In this document: piece after piece, positions 11,291-22,256 of the stretch
Position numbering within the stretch: the first letter of the stretch is position 1
How the letters are laid out: each line of letters opens with the position of its first letter
NCBI GenBank assembly: GCA_027924645.1
Contig: BSBN01000047.1
Span: forward strand, 6,820,001-6,884,000
DNA: 64,000 bases
Direction of reading: 5' to 3'
Source of the DNA: Cunninghamia lanceolata
Lineage: Eukaryota; Streptophyta; Pinopsida; Cupressales; Cupressaceae
Position numbers and translations under genes: made by a program
Notes under the pieces: model-generated
Seen by the model: only the letters and a program-made list of their open reading frames with translations
Database searches by the model: none
Told to the model about the DNA's origin: nothing

Positions 11291-12741
11291 ATGCTCCTGC
11301 ATCACAATGTGGGAGTGGTAGCAAGACTAGGGGTTACTCCTCTAATGCAAATTTTTCCTACTCAACTTTCTCTTGGGAAACTCCCTGACCCTACATCAGT
11401 GCAACATGTTGATATTCAAGAGCCCATAAAAGAGGAAGCTAAAACAATCTTATCTCTAGAGAGAACACCTTCTCATATTCACCCTATGAGTACTACTCCA
11501 CCTTATCCACAAGCACATTCAGAAGTGGAAACAAAAGCACAAAAACAAGTAGAGAAATAGAAGACCAAGCAACATAAAAGTTTGAACAGTTTACTATTTT
11601 CTTGCTAGATACTTAACTCTACGCATAAGAATAGGCATTAATCTAGATATTTTCTAACCACACTCCACTTTAAAATAAAAATTACATTGAGAGTAACTTA
11701 TTTTAATTATTCTTTCACACTACACTTAATGGTACAAAAGGTTGTGTTTTACTTCACATCTTTCACCTTCTGCTTATGAAATTGTGAATTTACCATTCTA
11801 CATTTAAAATATCCCTTCATCATCTTGCTAATGGCTAATACAATATGGGCTAGTGATAGTAATATTGAGTTTATATTGTCTCTAAAAGGCTTAGCTCCTT
11901 GAAGAGATAGTTTTAGAAGAATTAATAAAATTGACTAACCTTTATGCTACTTGGTCTTCTCAAGAGTTTTGGATTTAATGTTATTCAAATGAGATATAAC
12001 AAGGGAAAACACCCTACACTTGGTAGAGATCAAAGAGGAAGGAGATTTGAGATTTCTCTTAGAGTTGGGCTTGCTTGTTTGGTTTACTTAATTATAGAAG
12101 CTTGTGTTTGTCACCTTTTGACTTGACATTTCCCAAGGTTATTTAACAAAATCTTCAATGACCTTCCTAGAGTATACTGAAAGTACTAAGCAGGAAAAAT
12201 CTCCTACAAAGACTATACTCCTCTAAGCTTGCTTCCATACTTCCATGGCATTCCCTCTCCTAAGTGAAAATGCTCTCCAAAATGAATTCCATTACACAAG
12301 AATCCTCTAAAAAAATGAGAAAGGGAAAAAGAACCAAAAAATAATGAAGAAGAATCCCCCATAAAGTCCCAAAGAGAGGCTTATACAAGGGTCTCATGTT
12401 ACTTATCTCCATCCAATAGGGTGGAGACACATGGCACCTCTCTTCTCCAATACCCATCTTTCTTAGAACACAATAAATGAGGCATGGACACCCGTGTGGG
12501 ATCACATGGGTCTTATTGCCAAAAGAAGGGGGTTCACTTCCCTATTAAACACCTCGGGAAAATATGGGTTGACTTCGTTTGCCTTGAGCCAACCACACAT
12601 GCCTTTATAAAGGGAAGCTTTTTCAAGAACTCAAAAAGTACCTTCTCAAATCCCCAAACACTTCCTACACACTTCCCCAAGTACCCCTACCCATAGGTAC
12701 TTCTGTTGGGGGTCCCAAATGGAAAAGTATCCCTTTAACAT
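11291..12741. other. Unidentified spacer, probably old element remains
   Basis: I recognise no domain here. Two short plus-strand frames exist (11291-11560, 89 residues, and 11944-12126, 60 residues), but neither has a motif I know. Near 12605-12615 there is a TATA-like TTTATAAAGG. The stretch ends at the insertion point of the 12742-20587 element and continues past it at 20588, so it belongs to the same older host sequence. Confidence 0.4.
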
Positions 12742-13981
12742 TGTTTAAGGTGAAAATTGAGGCAAGAGGATTTGTTAGTGTTTAAGATTAACTTGTATGA
12801 ATCCTCCTTTCACCTCAAACATTCAAGGACTTCAGTCGAGTAGGAAGTCTACTATTAGGCTTTCAGTCACTTGGAATGTGGGGAAAATTGGAATTATGTG
12901 ATTTAGTTGTTCAATTAAGCCCAACTATGCTCAAAACCATAATTATGCAAATTCAGAAGTAAACGGACAAATCATGAAAAATGCTCGCACACAGATATAC
13001 TAAATGATAATCAAATGCATACCATATTTTGAAGTTTGGAAAACATAATAGTCAGGGACTAATGAGCGGGTGTCCTAGTCCAATGCCATACTTTTTGTTG
13101 GGATCTAGAAACCTTGTCTACAACCTGTTCCTATTGTTTCAAAGATTTTCCTATTGCAGGATCTGGAGGACTAATGAGTGGGCACCCGAGTCCAGGTCCG
13201 TATTTTATTCTCTGATCTACAATTCTAATAGTCTGCACTACTCCTCTACAACTCCACTTTTTCTGCTTCTACAACCTGTAACCTGTAATCATGAAAAAAT
13301 GGGTTGAGGGTTGTGGTGTTTAGAGGCTTGCCTCAGTCAAGCCTTGGAGAGACATTCAAGTCTTCCGAACACCGTTGTCAGATAAAGAGTGCATATCCCT
13401 GCAGCATAGAGGCAAAATCCAAATGATAAATGATTGAAAACATAATTGATATCACCTTGTAGTGAATATCTCATGGAAGGAAGATGCTCTTCATGCCATG
13501 AGGAGATGGATGCCAAATCTACAAATACAAACACAATGATAATGCTCTGCTCTGCCACACAATGAATACTTTGAATGTTCTAAAATGATAAGAATACAAA
13601 AATCATCTAATGCCCATCTAGTTTACAAATGAATCACTAATCATGCTTATATATGCAACTACAAACATTTCCACCAAGAATTTTTTAATTGAAACTTACC
13701 GTGTCGGCATAGGACCTAAATAACAGTCATAAACTGATACTCCAAAATTGGTCCTGACCTAAAATAGGATAGGACTAGGGCATGGGTGCCCAAGTCCTCC
13801 CCCCTCTTTCAGGAAAGATTTATATCAAGTGTACCTCCTAGGTCTCATTTCCCATGAAACTTCTAGGTTTTCTCATCGGGATGTCAAATTAACATGAAAA
13901 ATGCTCTAAATGCATAAACAAGACCCAGGAGCTAAACTTTAAGAGGGAAAAGCCCCCAAGGAGATATTTTTTGATGTAACA
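12742..13981 (-). repeat. 3' LTR (left) of the RT-less element
   Basis: 1240 bases, partner of 19366-20587. I counted about 11 differences in the first 165 aligned bases, so the insertion is old. On the minus strand a TATA-like TATATAAG lies at 13646-13653, matched at 20252-20259 in the partner. The short minus-strand frame at 13337-13558 has a counterpart in the partner but no recognised domain. Confidence 0.88.
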
Positions 13982-13996
13982 TTTAGCCCCCACTTT
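13982..13996 (-). other. Polypurine tract of the RT-less element
   Basis: On the minus strand it reads AAAGTGGGGGCTAAA, immediately before the LTR start TGTTAC. It fixes the element's orientation as minus. Confidence 0.75.
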
Positions 13997-14811
13997 AATG
14001 TATGTATAAACATAAGGCCAATACATGCATTAAAGTACAGTCAACAAACACAGCAAACACGCCAAGCACGGAGAAGACACCCCAATCACAGAGAAGATAG
14101 TAATAGGCATGTAAAAAAAGGAGAAGACAATTATAGTCATGCAAAACATGGAGAATACAACATTGAAGACACACAAAACACAGTGAATATAATGAATGTA
14201 GTGAAGATAGTGTTGATTTTCTTTTTTTTTTTTTTTCTTTTTCTCATATATGAAATGCAGATGCAAGTATAAGAAAGTAAACACACCACCCATAATGCAA
14301 GATGTACTCATTGCCACCAGTCTTTGAGACTGTATGTGGGGCAACACACACTCCAAACACACCATACAAATCAAACATGCCATACAAATCCCAAAGCATA
14401 GGAGGGACTCATCACCACTGGGCTTTAAGACTATGCTTGGGAACAAACACGCAATACACACACACTTGGAAGACACAGAGAAAACATGGCAGACAAGCAA
14501 TGGAGTGTTCCTATTTCTAGCTTCAACACCATCTTAGGCACATTACAGGCACACACCAATGATTGTGCTTTGCCACAACAATCACCGAAGACACCCTTAA
14601 GGGTTGAGTTAGTCACAAAACCGCTCCCCGCCTCGCGATGAGGACTTTTGAAAATGACAGGATGTGTACTCTCCACTAGAAATACACCTTCCCCGCCTCG
14701 CGATGAGGGCTTAAGATAGAAAAGGGATATGATATCCCTACCTCTATAGAGGGTTTAAATGATTGCAAGTTGATTTCAAACATATCTCAGAGTGCATGAG
14801 GGACTCATCAC
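13997..14811. other. Non-coding 3' region of the RT-less element with local repeats
   Basis: No convincing gene. A T-rich run lies near 14219-14245. A repeat beginning ACTCAT and followed by GACT lies at 14306, 14407 and 14803, the third copy being split by the TRIM. A GC-rich 18-mer (CCCCGCCTCGCGATGAGG) occurs at 14626-14643 and again at 14691-14708, 65 bases apart. Short frames here are shadows with no motif. Confidence 0.6.
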
Positions 14812-14946
14812 TGTTGGCCTACGATTGTCGTTAAACCAAAAGTTCGACCTCTCAATTTCTGATACAAGAACTAGAGTTAATGAATCCATGGGAGGTAGTT
14901 AGTCCATGTCATGAATCCCATGGGGAGGATTGACCATCTACCAACA
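14812..14946 (-). repeat. TRIM 3' LTR
   Basis: 135 bases, starting TGTTGGCCTACG and ending TACCAACA on the plus strand. Same length as its partner. Confidence 0.9.
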
Positions 14947-14950
14947 AACT

Positions 14951-14981
14951 CCCCCTAGCATTACCTAGGGGGATTCGAACC
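14951..14981 (-). other. TRIM internal hairpin and Pol III B-box-like motif
   Basis: CCCCCTAG (14951-14958) and CTAGGGGG (14965-14972) form a perfect 8-bp stem with a 6-base loop that includes the purine tract. Directly adjoining it, 14971-14981 read on the minus strand is GGTTCGAATCC, which matches the tRNA-gene B-box consensus. I see no clear A box, so Pol III activity is only a possibility. Confidence 0.5.
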
Positions 14982-15006
14982 CATAACCTTTTGTTCTGAT
15001 ACCAAT

Positions 15007-15141
15007 TGTTGGCCCACGATTGTCGTTAAACCAAAAGGTTGACCTCTCAATTTCTGATACAAGTGCCAGAGTTAATGAATCCACATGAGGTGGTTAGTCC
15101 ATGTCATGAATCCCATGGGGAGCACTGACCATCTTCCAACA
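15007..15141 (-). repeat. TRIM 5' LTR
   Basis: 135 bases, starting TGTTGGCCCACG and ending TTCCAACA on the plus strand. About ten single-base differences from its partner are visible. Confidence 0.9.
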
Positions 15142-15993
15142 ATCTCCACTAGTTTTTAAGACTACACCTAACAACAAGCACATTGCTAACATCTAGAACA
15201 GATAACTTACCTTTATATATGCCCCCACCTTAAGGTGATTGATATCAGGTACCAATATCAAGCATGTTAAGGTAGGAAGAAAACACACAAGGGAATATGA
15301 GCTCTCACAAAGCCCATGCCCCACAGAGGTGACATGTACTTTACAATCGCCAAATGTTCCCACAAACACATTCTTGCAAGAAAAGTGTCAGTGTCCATAT
15401 AATCATGATAAACAACAATGCATAATGCAAGATTCAAGATAGGCAAAGTGCATGGAGCAGCAGTATTGTTATATTTTGTAAGTGCAATAAGACAGCATCA
15501 AGATCATATGCCAAAGTGCACAAAGTGATTCTACTAGCCAAGTGTCAGATAATATATATCAACCCCATCGTCATATAGGAACTAAGTCTAATTTTTGATT
15601 TCTCGCTAAAGGGACACCAGGTCCACATCAGTATAAAATATTTTTTCGTCATCCGCCAGCTAGATAGAAACACTAGAGGAAGGGAAACAATAAATCAAGA
15701 GATAGAAACAAGTGTCTTAGGGACAGTCACATAGGAGGGTGCCCCCAAGTCACCAACCGCAATGCTATGTCCGTAAGACACAACACACAACAGTGAAAAT
15801 AGAGGAGAAGCAATATAGAAGAATGATGATACAAATATAAGAAGGGTCACAATAGAGGTGATCTCCTAGTATCCTTGAACTTACAAGAGAATCAAGGGTC
15901 ATCCCAAGAGGCCTGAACAACACATAACATATCACAGGGGAAACACAACACGAGAGGTAAAGGGATAGAAATACTTACCTGGTAGTACCATCA
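15142..15993. other. Non-coding 3' region of the RT-less element
   Basis: No gene is supported. This is the place where RT, RNase H and integrase would lie in a complete gypsy element. I looked for xxDD, DDE and TKPL-type blocks on the minus strand and saw none. The plus-strand frame 15239-15442 shows no motif. Confidence 0.55.
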
Positions 15994-18078
15994 TTAAAAA
16001 CATACATATCTAGGATATTTCTCATGTTGATTTAGTCTTGTTGAAATTGCATTAACATTAAGATTAGGATGATGAGAGGCTTTCTTTTCTTTAAAATGAT
16101 TATATCTTATGTTGTTTGAGTAATGTCTTGAAGTGGATTCTATAGGTACTCGAATCCCTTGTTGATTTACACCACATCCCTTACTAACATAGTCATTGTT
16201 GTTATAAAGGATTTTAAATCATTGACCATAGAAGGATGTCATTTCCTTAGAAGATGGTGAAGCCTCATAGGTCTCATAATTTGTATTATAAGTAAAAGTA
16301 TTGTCTTTATTCACTACTAAGGAGACTTTAGGTGTTTCTAAAGATTGTTTAGATGAGATCGATGCAACTTTAGATGTGTCAGAGTTATTAATTTTATATT
16401 CCCTAGTAAAGGGAGGAGTAAAATCTAATGAACCCCAATCATCACAAAAAAGTGCATTTGATGGTTTAGAGTCTTGCACAACATTATTCGTGGCACGAGG
16501 CATTGACAGATCACTTCGCAAATTGTTTAAGCTCATATGATTATAAACTAGTTTTTGCCTTTCAATATGTAAACATCTATCTGGTTCAGGATCGGCATGA
16601 ATAGTATGAAGTTTATCTTTGAATATAAATTTGATTAAATGATGTAGGGTGGAAGGGACTGCCCCTAATGCATGAATCCAAGATCTACCAAGAATCATGT
16701 TGTAAGATAGAGAACAAGGCATGACATGAATCAAGGTAGGCATAATCACAAGTCCTACTTGTATAGGTAGAGTTATAGTGCTGACAGATTATCATCCAAC
16801 ATTATCAAAGCCATGAATGTTAATGCTATCTGGTTTGATTAAAGATGTGTTGGCCTTAATCTTATGTAACAAATTCATACCACAAACATTCAAATCTAAT
16901 CCATTATCAATCATAACATGCTTTACCAATCTTTTATTTATTGTGACAAAGATTATAAGTGGATCATATTGGTTTTGAACTTCAATTGATGATAATTCAT
17001 GTGGTTGAAAGAGAATATCCATTTCTCTCACATGCATACAATCTAATAGAGCTGCTACATCATTCGGCTTAACAACAGGTGGCACAATCACCTTTTGTAA
17101 AGCTTCTTGGAGCATTCCATGATATGTAGGTGATGTTTATATTAAAACCCAAAGAGAGATCTTAGCTGGAGTAGTGCGAAGCTGCTTGACGAGATCATAT
17201 TCTTGACCACTTTTATGAGTAAGATGAGGTGGTGGAGGGAGCATAGGCTGAGAACATGGAAGAGAGACAGGCACATGCAGTGCTTGCTTACTTTGCTTGT
17301 TATTATGCATGTTGTATGTGTGAGCAATTATGGGATGTTGCGGCACATTTTGAACACCTTGACTTGGTTAAGCAATTTGTTGTGCATATTTGTAGATGTG
17401 ATCAGGGTGTTTAGGTGGTTGTTGAGCACCTTGAACTGTAATCACCAATTTTAAACAAGGTGTACTAGGTGCCCCCCACACAATTATCTTAGAAATATTG
17501 CTACAAAGTCTATTAATGAATATTGAATTAAAACTATTTTCCTCTTGATTGCACCCAACATCCATCCCTAAAGGATTTAATGGGAGAGACCTTTTCTCAT
17601 TCACTAATTCTACATCTTGGCCAGGGAGAGCAATGGGATGAGAGGAAGGTATTGTGTTGTTAAGAAGGCAAGGTGTTTTATAATTAATAGAGCTATCCAT
17701 AGTCTTCTTATATAAGGTTCTTGAACATTCAATTGTAGGAGAAGTAGGATAATCTTTGGAATCATCATCATCATCATCACCATATGTTTGAGTTATTAAA
17801 TCCAAAGCATTAAGAGAACTTTCACTCTCATCATTCTCAATGTGTCTTGTCAAATCTTCTACTACCCAAGGGTATGTATTCATGAGAGATATGAAGTTTT
17901 TGTAATCAGATACATAGTCAAGGATTTCAAATGAAGATCATTTAAATATATCCTTGTGATACATAGCTTGTATATAAGTGAGAACATGAGGATTCATGTT
18001 AAGAAATTTGTAAAAACTCTCGAAGTTCTTGATATATGCATGTAAAGATACCAAAGAGCGATGAGATGAAGATTCCAT
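15994..18078 (-). pseudogene. Gag-like, protease and G-patch frame without polymerase
   Basis: An ATG at 18078 opens one frame that can be followed 694 codons to a TAA at 15994-15996, interrupted by in-frame stops near 17947 and at 17368, 17137, 16792 and 16219. The N-terminal third (starting MESSSHRSLVSLHAYIKNFE) has no domain I know; it includes a run of Asp residues encoded near 17762-17781. The middle is retropepsin-like: VMIDNGLDLNVC near 16890, where DNG replaces the usual DTG/DSG, then YNMILGRSWIHALGAVPSTL near 16680, a block typical of plant gypsy proteases. The end (SKGCGVNQQGIRVPI, near 16130-16180) resembles the G-patch that follows protease in some plant gypsy polyproteins. RT is absent. 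Confidence 0.75.
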
Positions 18079-18174
18079 AATGAAATTTCTTGTAATATCA
18101 ATGTAAAATCAGATTTTAAAATATTTTCAACAGTTATGCAAAAGACAAGTGCAAAAGTATGTATGAAAATGACC

Positions 18175-18890
18175 TAAAATGCTTGATTTTTTCAACTTTT
18201 TCAATGCAAATAAGCCAAAAAAAGGGTGTTGTAAGGAAATTGATCAGGGGAAGAAAATAATGTGTCTGATATCAATCCAATAAATCCATAAAATCCTTCA
18301 CAACACACTTTTGATGCAACCTAGGATGATGACAAGTCAAAACCTAGTGAAAATACACTAAAACATGTAATTTTTCACAAATGTTCAATGCAAAGACCCA
18401 ACAAAAAGGGGTGTTGTAAATAATTTTAGGAGGTGCAGAAGATTATAGAAGTAATATAAATCACCTAAAGCCATAAAATATTTCACAACACGCTTGGAGT
18501 GCAAATCTAGGTCAAACCCTAGGTCAAATATAGAAAATATGCAATTTTTCACCAAATTTCAATGCAAAAGAGCATGACAAAGGGTGTTGTGAGGAAAATG
18601 ATGATGGAAAGAAAATTATAACAATAATAACAGCCACCTAATTCCAAAAAATCTATCACAACATGCTTATAGTACAACTCAAGGTCAAACCCTAGGGAAA
18701 ATATAGCTAAAATAAGTAATTTTTCACCAAATTTCAACTATAAGAGGACAATAAAAAGGTGTTGTAAATAATTTTAGGAGGTGAAGAAGAAAATAACCCT
18801 AATAATATACAATTAGTTCAGAAAAATCCTTTACAACATGCCTATGGTGCAAATCTAGAGAGTCGATAAGGCCAAATCTAGTGAAAAATT
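18175..18890. repeat. Four degenerate tandem repeats of about 175-183 bp
   Basis: Four copies are marked by ATTTTTCA, a few bases, then TTCAA at about 18187, 18370, 18543 and 18719. In each, GGTGTTGT(A/G)A follows, then a purine-rich part, then TCACAACA or TTACAACA and CAAACCCTA-like text. The array occupies the 5' leader of the RT-less element, between its LTR and its ORF. Confidence 0.7.
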
Positions 18891-19350
18891 AAGGTTTTCA
18901 AACCCTAGGCATGAAATTTTGCAAGCAATCCACTCTGATGAAACACTACAGTTAGAAATCAATCCTAATGAGTGTTTTAAAATGGTAGTAAAATCTGAAA
19001 CAATATTTTGACTACAAACCCTAGCTAATGCAAAACTAGGTTATATGGAAAAATGCACAATTTCAAGCAATTTTTATCAATTTAACAATGAAAATGCAAT
19101 CTAAATGAATGATAAATGAAAATTTTCTGTATTTTAACTCAGACCTAATTATAATGACATAAATTTAATGAAATTAAATGCAACTAATTCAAATTATATG
19201 AAAATGCAAGCTAAAAATGCCAATTTTTTTAAATTTTTCCAAATTTTTTGTAATTTTCCAAATACAATAAGATGAACAATCATATGAATGAATGAACTAA
19301 ATGTAAATTTGAAGCACAACACTTAGCAAGGTGTGAAATTGATTAAAAAC

Positions 19351-19362
19351 ACAAGTTCACCA
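19351..19362 (-). other. Possible primer-binding site of the RT-less element
   Basis: On the minus strand this is TGGTGAACTTGT, beginning three bases inside the LTR end. It starts with the obligatory TGG, but I cannot name the matching tRNA. The preceding stretch 18891-19350 is AT-rich leader without a gene. Confidence 0.4.
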
Positions 19363-19365
19363 AAA

Positions 19366-20587
19366 TGTTTAAGGTGAAAATTGATGCAAGAGGATTTGTT
19401 AGTGTTCAAGGTTAACTTGTATGAATCCTCCTTTCACCTCAAACATTCAAGGACTTTAGTCAATTAGGAAGTCTACTATCAGGCTTTCAGTCACTTGGAA
19501 TGCAGGGAAAATTGGAATTGTGTGATTTAGTTGTTCAATTAAGCCCAACTATGCTCAAAACCCTAATTATGCAAATTTGGAAGCAAACAGACAAATCATA
19601 GAAAATGCTCACACAGAGATACTAAATGATAATCAAATGAGTACCAGATTTCAAAGTTTGAAAAGTAGAATAGTTGGGGACTAATGAGCAGGTGCCCTAG
19701 TCTAGTGCCATAGTCTTTGTCAGGATTTGGAAACCTTGTCTGCAACATGTTCCTGTTGTTTCAGAGATTTTCCTGTTGTAGGATCTAGAGGACTAATGAG
19801 TGGGCATCTAAGTCCAGGTCCCTATTTTCTTCTCTGATCTATAATTCTAACATTCTTTACTACTCTCCTGCAACTCGACTTTTTCTGCTCCTACAATCAC
19901 AGAAAAATGGGTTGGGGGTTGTGGTGTTTAGAGACTTGCCTCAGTCAAGCCCCAGAGAGACATTCAAGTCTTCTAAACACTGTTGTCAGATAAAGAGTGT
20001 GTATCCCTATGGGATAGAGGCAAAATCCAAATGATAAATGATTGAAAACATAATTGATATCACTTTTTAGTGAAGATCTCAAGGAAGGAAGATGATCTTC
20101 ATGCCATGAGGAGATGGATGCCAAATTTGCAAATACAAACACAATGACAATGCTCTTCTCTGCCACACAATGAATACTTTGAATGCTAAAATCATAAGAA
20201 TGCCAAAATCATATAATGCCCATCTAGTTTACAAGTGAATCACTAATCATGCTTATATATGCAACTACAAACATTCCTGCCAAAAATTCCATAATTGAAA
20301 CTTACTGTGTCTGCATGGGACCTAAATAACAGTCATAAACCTACACTCCAAAATTAGTCTTGACCTAAAATAGGATAGGACAAGGGCATGGGTTCCCAAG
20401 TCCTCCCCCCTATTTTAGGTAGGATTTATGTCAAGTGTACCCGCTAGGTCCCATTTGCCATGAAACTTCTAGGTTTTCTCATCGGGTTGCCAAATTAACA
20501 TGAGAAATTATCTAAATGCATAAATAGAACCCGTGACCTAAACCTTAAGAGGGAAAAGCCCTGAAGGGGACATTTTCTGACGTAACA
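19366..20587 (-). repeat. 5' LTR (right) of the RT-less element
   Basis: 1222 bases, partner of 12742-13981, with conserved ends TGTTTAAGG and CGTAACA on the plus strand. It contains the matching TATA-like site at 20252-20259. Confidence 0.88.
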
Positions 20588-21005
20588 AGCATAAAATAAC
20601 ATTTATTTTACTCAATAAAACTAGATTTAAATTTTCTATATGGGTTTGTACTCTTTTTCCCAACATCTAACACATGGGATACACCCAAACACTATCACAT
20701 TAGACTAAGGCCATAAATTAAAATGTAGACATTAAAAATTGACCACAGATCATACTACATCACATTCCTATCCATCCCTAAATCATAGCTTGATTTTTGA
20801 TAAATTCCCTAAGTCCTCCCTTCCATGAAATTTAATTAATTTTAATTAATTAATTAAATTTCCATTATTTAGGTAATATCCATGCTCAAGAACTTCCACC
20901 ACTCCTATCCATTCTCCACCTAGTCCTATCCATCATCTCATAACATTCACTTCCCTTGATGAGACGCTTGGTCCCCACAAGCACATAGATGATCAAATAA
21001 ATACA
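20588..21005 (+). other. Leader of the split G-patch element
   Basis: AT-rich, with a TTAATTAA-type run near 20833-20860. No gene is visible. It joins the 11291-12741 spacer across the inserted element on its left and leads into the ORF at 21006. Confidence 0.5.
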
Positions 21006-21503
21006 TTGGATATTAATAACCATAATGATAATCAAGATCCTATTGCTCCTTCACCATCTCATATTGATCCTATTTCAAATCCATCAACCTATTCACATAG
21101 TTTGGCTACTTTCATCCATGAGTGTTCTTCCTTAGGAGAGCAAAAACCATTGTCTACCACGTCACCTTATTCATCCAATAAGGAACTTGTGTCTTATGTC
21201 CTAAAAAATAAGCATCCCATTGTGCATAGTATGTTCCAAAATATGAATTATCAAGGTAAAGGCTTAGGCCTTAATGAGCAAGGTAACTTGGAACCCATCC
21301 ATGTCAATGTCTCCCCAAAACCGTATGGTATTGGTTATATCTCTCAAGTTAATCAATCCAAAGATGTTGGTACCACATCCCCACCTCCTAAATCAGCTTC
21401 TTCCAAGCCCAAGATAGGTGCACCTCATCGTACCCATAAAACATATGTTGACATCCCTCTTCCATCATCCTACAAACCTAAAAAACATGTCACCATCCAT
21501 CTC

Positions 21504-21629
21504 CCTCCATCCACTTTACCTCCACTTCTTCCAACTCCTAACATACCTCCATCCACTTTACCTCCACTTCTTCCAACTCCTAACATCCCTCCATCCACTT
21601 TACCTCCACTTATTCCAACTCCTAATATT
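21504..21629 (+). repeat. Three tandem 42-bp units in the G-patch ORF
   Basis: Units start at 21504, 21546 and 21588 and each encodes PPSTLPPLLPTPNI with one change (Leu to Ile) in the third. The period is a multiple of three, so the frame is kept. Confidence 0.9.
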
Positions 21630-21651
21630 CCCATCTCCAAATCCCCTTATC

Positions 21652-21656
21652 ACTTT
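21652..21656. other. Left target-site duplication of the Tekay-like element
   Basis: ACTTT here and ACTTT at 54793-54797 flank the element exactly, 33 kb apart. This is a perfect 5-bp duplication. Confidence 0.93.
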
Positions 21657-22256
21657 TGTAACACCCAGTTCTTATTTCTCCCTAAAAACTAAGTTTTAAC
21701 CAAAGGTAATAATAATTTTTTTTTTGAAAGAATAAAACAAAAAAGTAATTTGTTTTCTAATTACTATAAACAAGTAATTCATCCATCGACTAACAATAGT
21801 CATGAAATTATAACTCATACAAAAAGATATAATCATCTACAACATTAAACAATATGTTGTCAAAAGTTACCTAGAACAATTCCAAAATAGGGACTTACCA
21901 ATGTCACTGCATCTCGATTGTCGACCATCCAAATTCAAGTCTCGGCAATCCTCAAGAATAAAGAAGAGAAAGTATCTTCAAGGAGCCTAACCTCCATCCA
22001 TAGACTGTCGGTCTCCCATACTCCTTCCTAACCGGAAGTGGCCCTACCTTACTCAAGAGGATAGACTTAGGATAACCAATGGTGTTTGCCATCTGAGTTC
22101 TGGTGTTGTGACCTACGTGACTTGTTATCATGCAATCCCCTAGATACCCTCTAGTCAAGCATGACCACTCCACAAGCTATGCCATCTAGTCACAGTGAAC
22201 ATTCAATGCACTTGAGGATCATGCATTACCTTGGCCAAAGGATTTGAATACAATTC
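21657..22256 (-). repeat. Tekay-like left LTR, first part
   Basis: 600 bases matching 51501 to about 52100. The match stops at an AATACAATT sequence where the array begins. Confidence 0.9.

Larger units (their letters stand above)
14812..15141 (-). mobile_element. TRIM (miniature LTR retrotransposon)
   Basis: Two 135-base direct repeats (14812-14946 and 15007-15141), each TGTTGG to CCAACA, flank a 60-base internal part. Read on the minus strand, the internal part holds TGGTATCAGAAC two bases after the LTR, matching the Met-tRNA primer site except at the next-to-last base, and ends with CTAGGGGGAGTT directly before the other LTR, a purine tract. The flanks ATCAC (14807-14811) and ATCTC (15142-15146) are a target duplication with one difference. 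It is confirmed by the uninterrupted related repeat at 14407. It encodes no protein and would need enzymes from other elements. Confidence 0.9.
12742..20587 (-). mobile_element. Complete LTR element lacking polymerase (TR-GAG-like)
   Basis: Two direct repeats, 12742-13981 and 19366-20587, both read TGTTTAAGG to GTAACA on the plus strand. The flanks are AACAT (12737-12741) and AGCAT (20588-20592), a 5-bp target duplication with one mismatch. Total length is 7846 bases. The purine tract lies beside the left LTR, so the element is transcribed leftward. The only coding sequence is a decayed 694-codon frame with a protease-like and a G-patch-like part. No RT, RNase H or integrase motif is visible in the remaining 5.4 kb. 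By structure it resembles the published TR-GAG class of non-autonomous plant elements. A TRIM is nested at 14812-15141. Confidence 0.85.
21006..21656 (+). pseudogene. G-patch ORF of an older gypsy-type element, left part
   Basis: About 217 codons, Ser/Pro/Asn-rich. Near residues 70-115 it reads KNKHPIVHSMFQNMNYQGKG, then LGLNEQGN and PKPYGIGY, the G-patch-like block found after protease in some plant gypsy polyproteins. Three tandem copies of a Pro-rich 14-residue unit lie near the end. The frame is interrupted exactly at the target site of the chromovirus 21657-54792; the ORF track stop at 21692 belongs to the inserted LTR. The same frame resumes at 54798, so the gene was open there when the insertion occurred. 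No RT is visible on either side. Confidence 0.75.

Noticed and set aside
14971..15005. Possible tRNA gene, from GGTTCGAATCC and TGGTATCAGAAC
   Set aside because: No cloverleaf can be folded from the 60-base segment and it lies between TRIM LTRs. The second motif is the primer site.
18175..18890. CRISPR-like array
   Set aside because: Units are about 180 bases, degenerate and adjacent, without unique spacers, and the setting is a plant retrotransposon.
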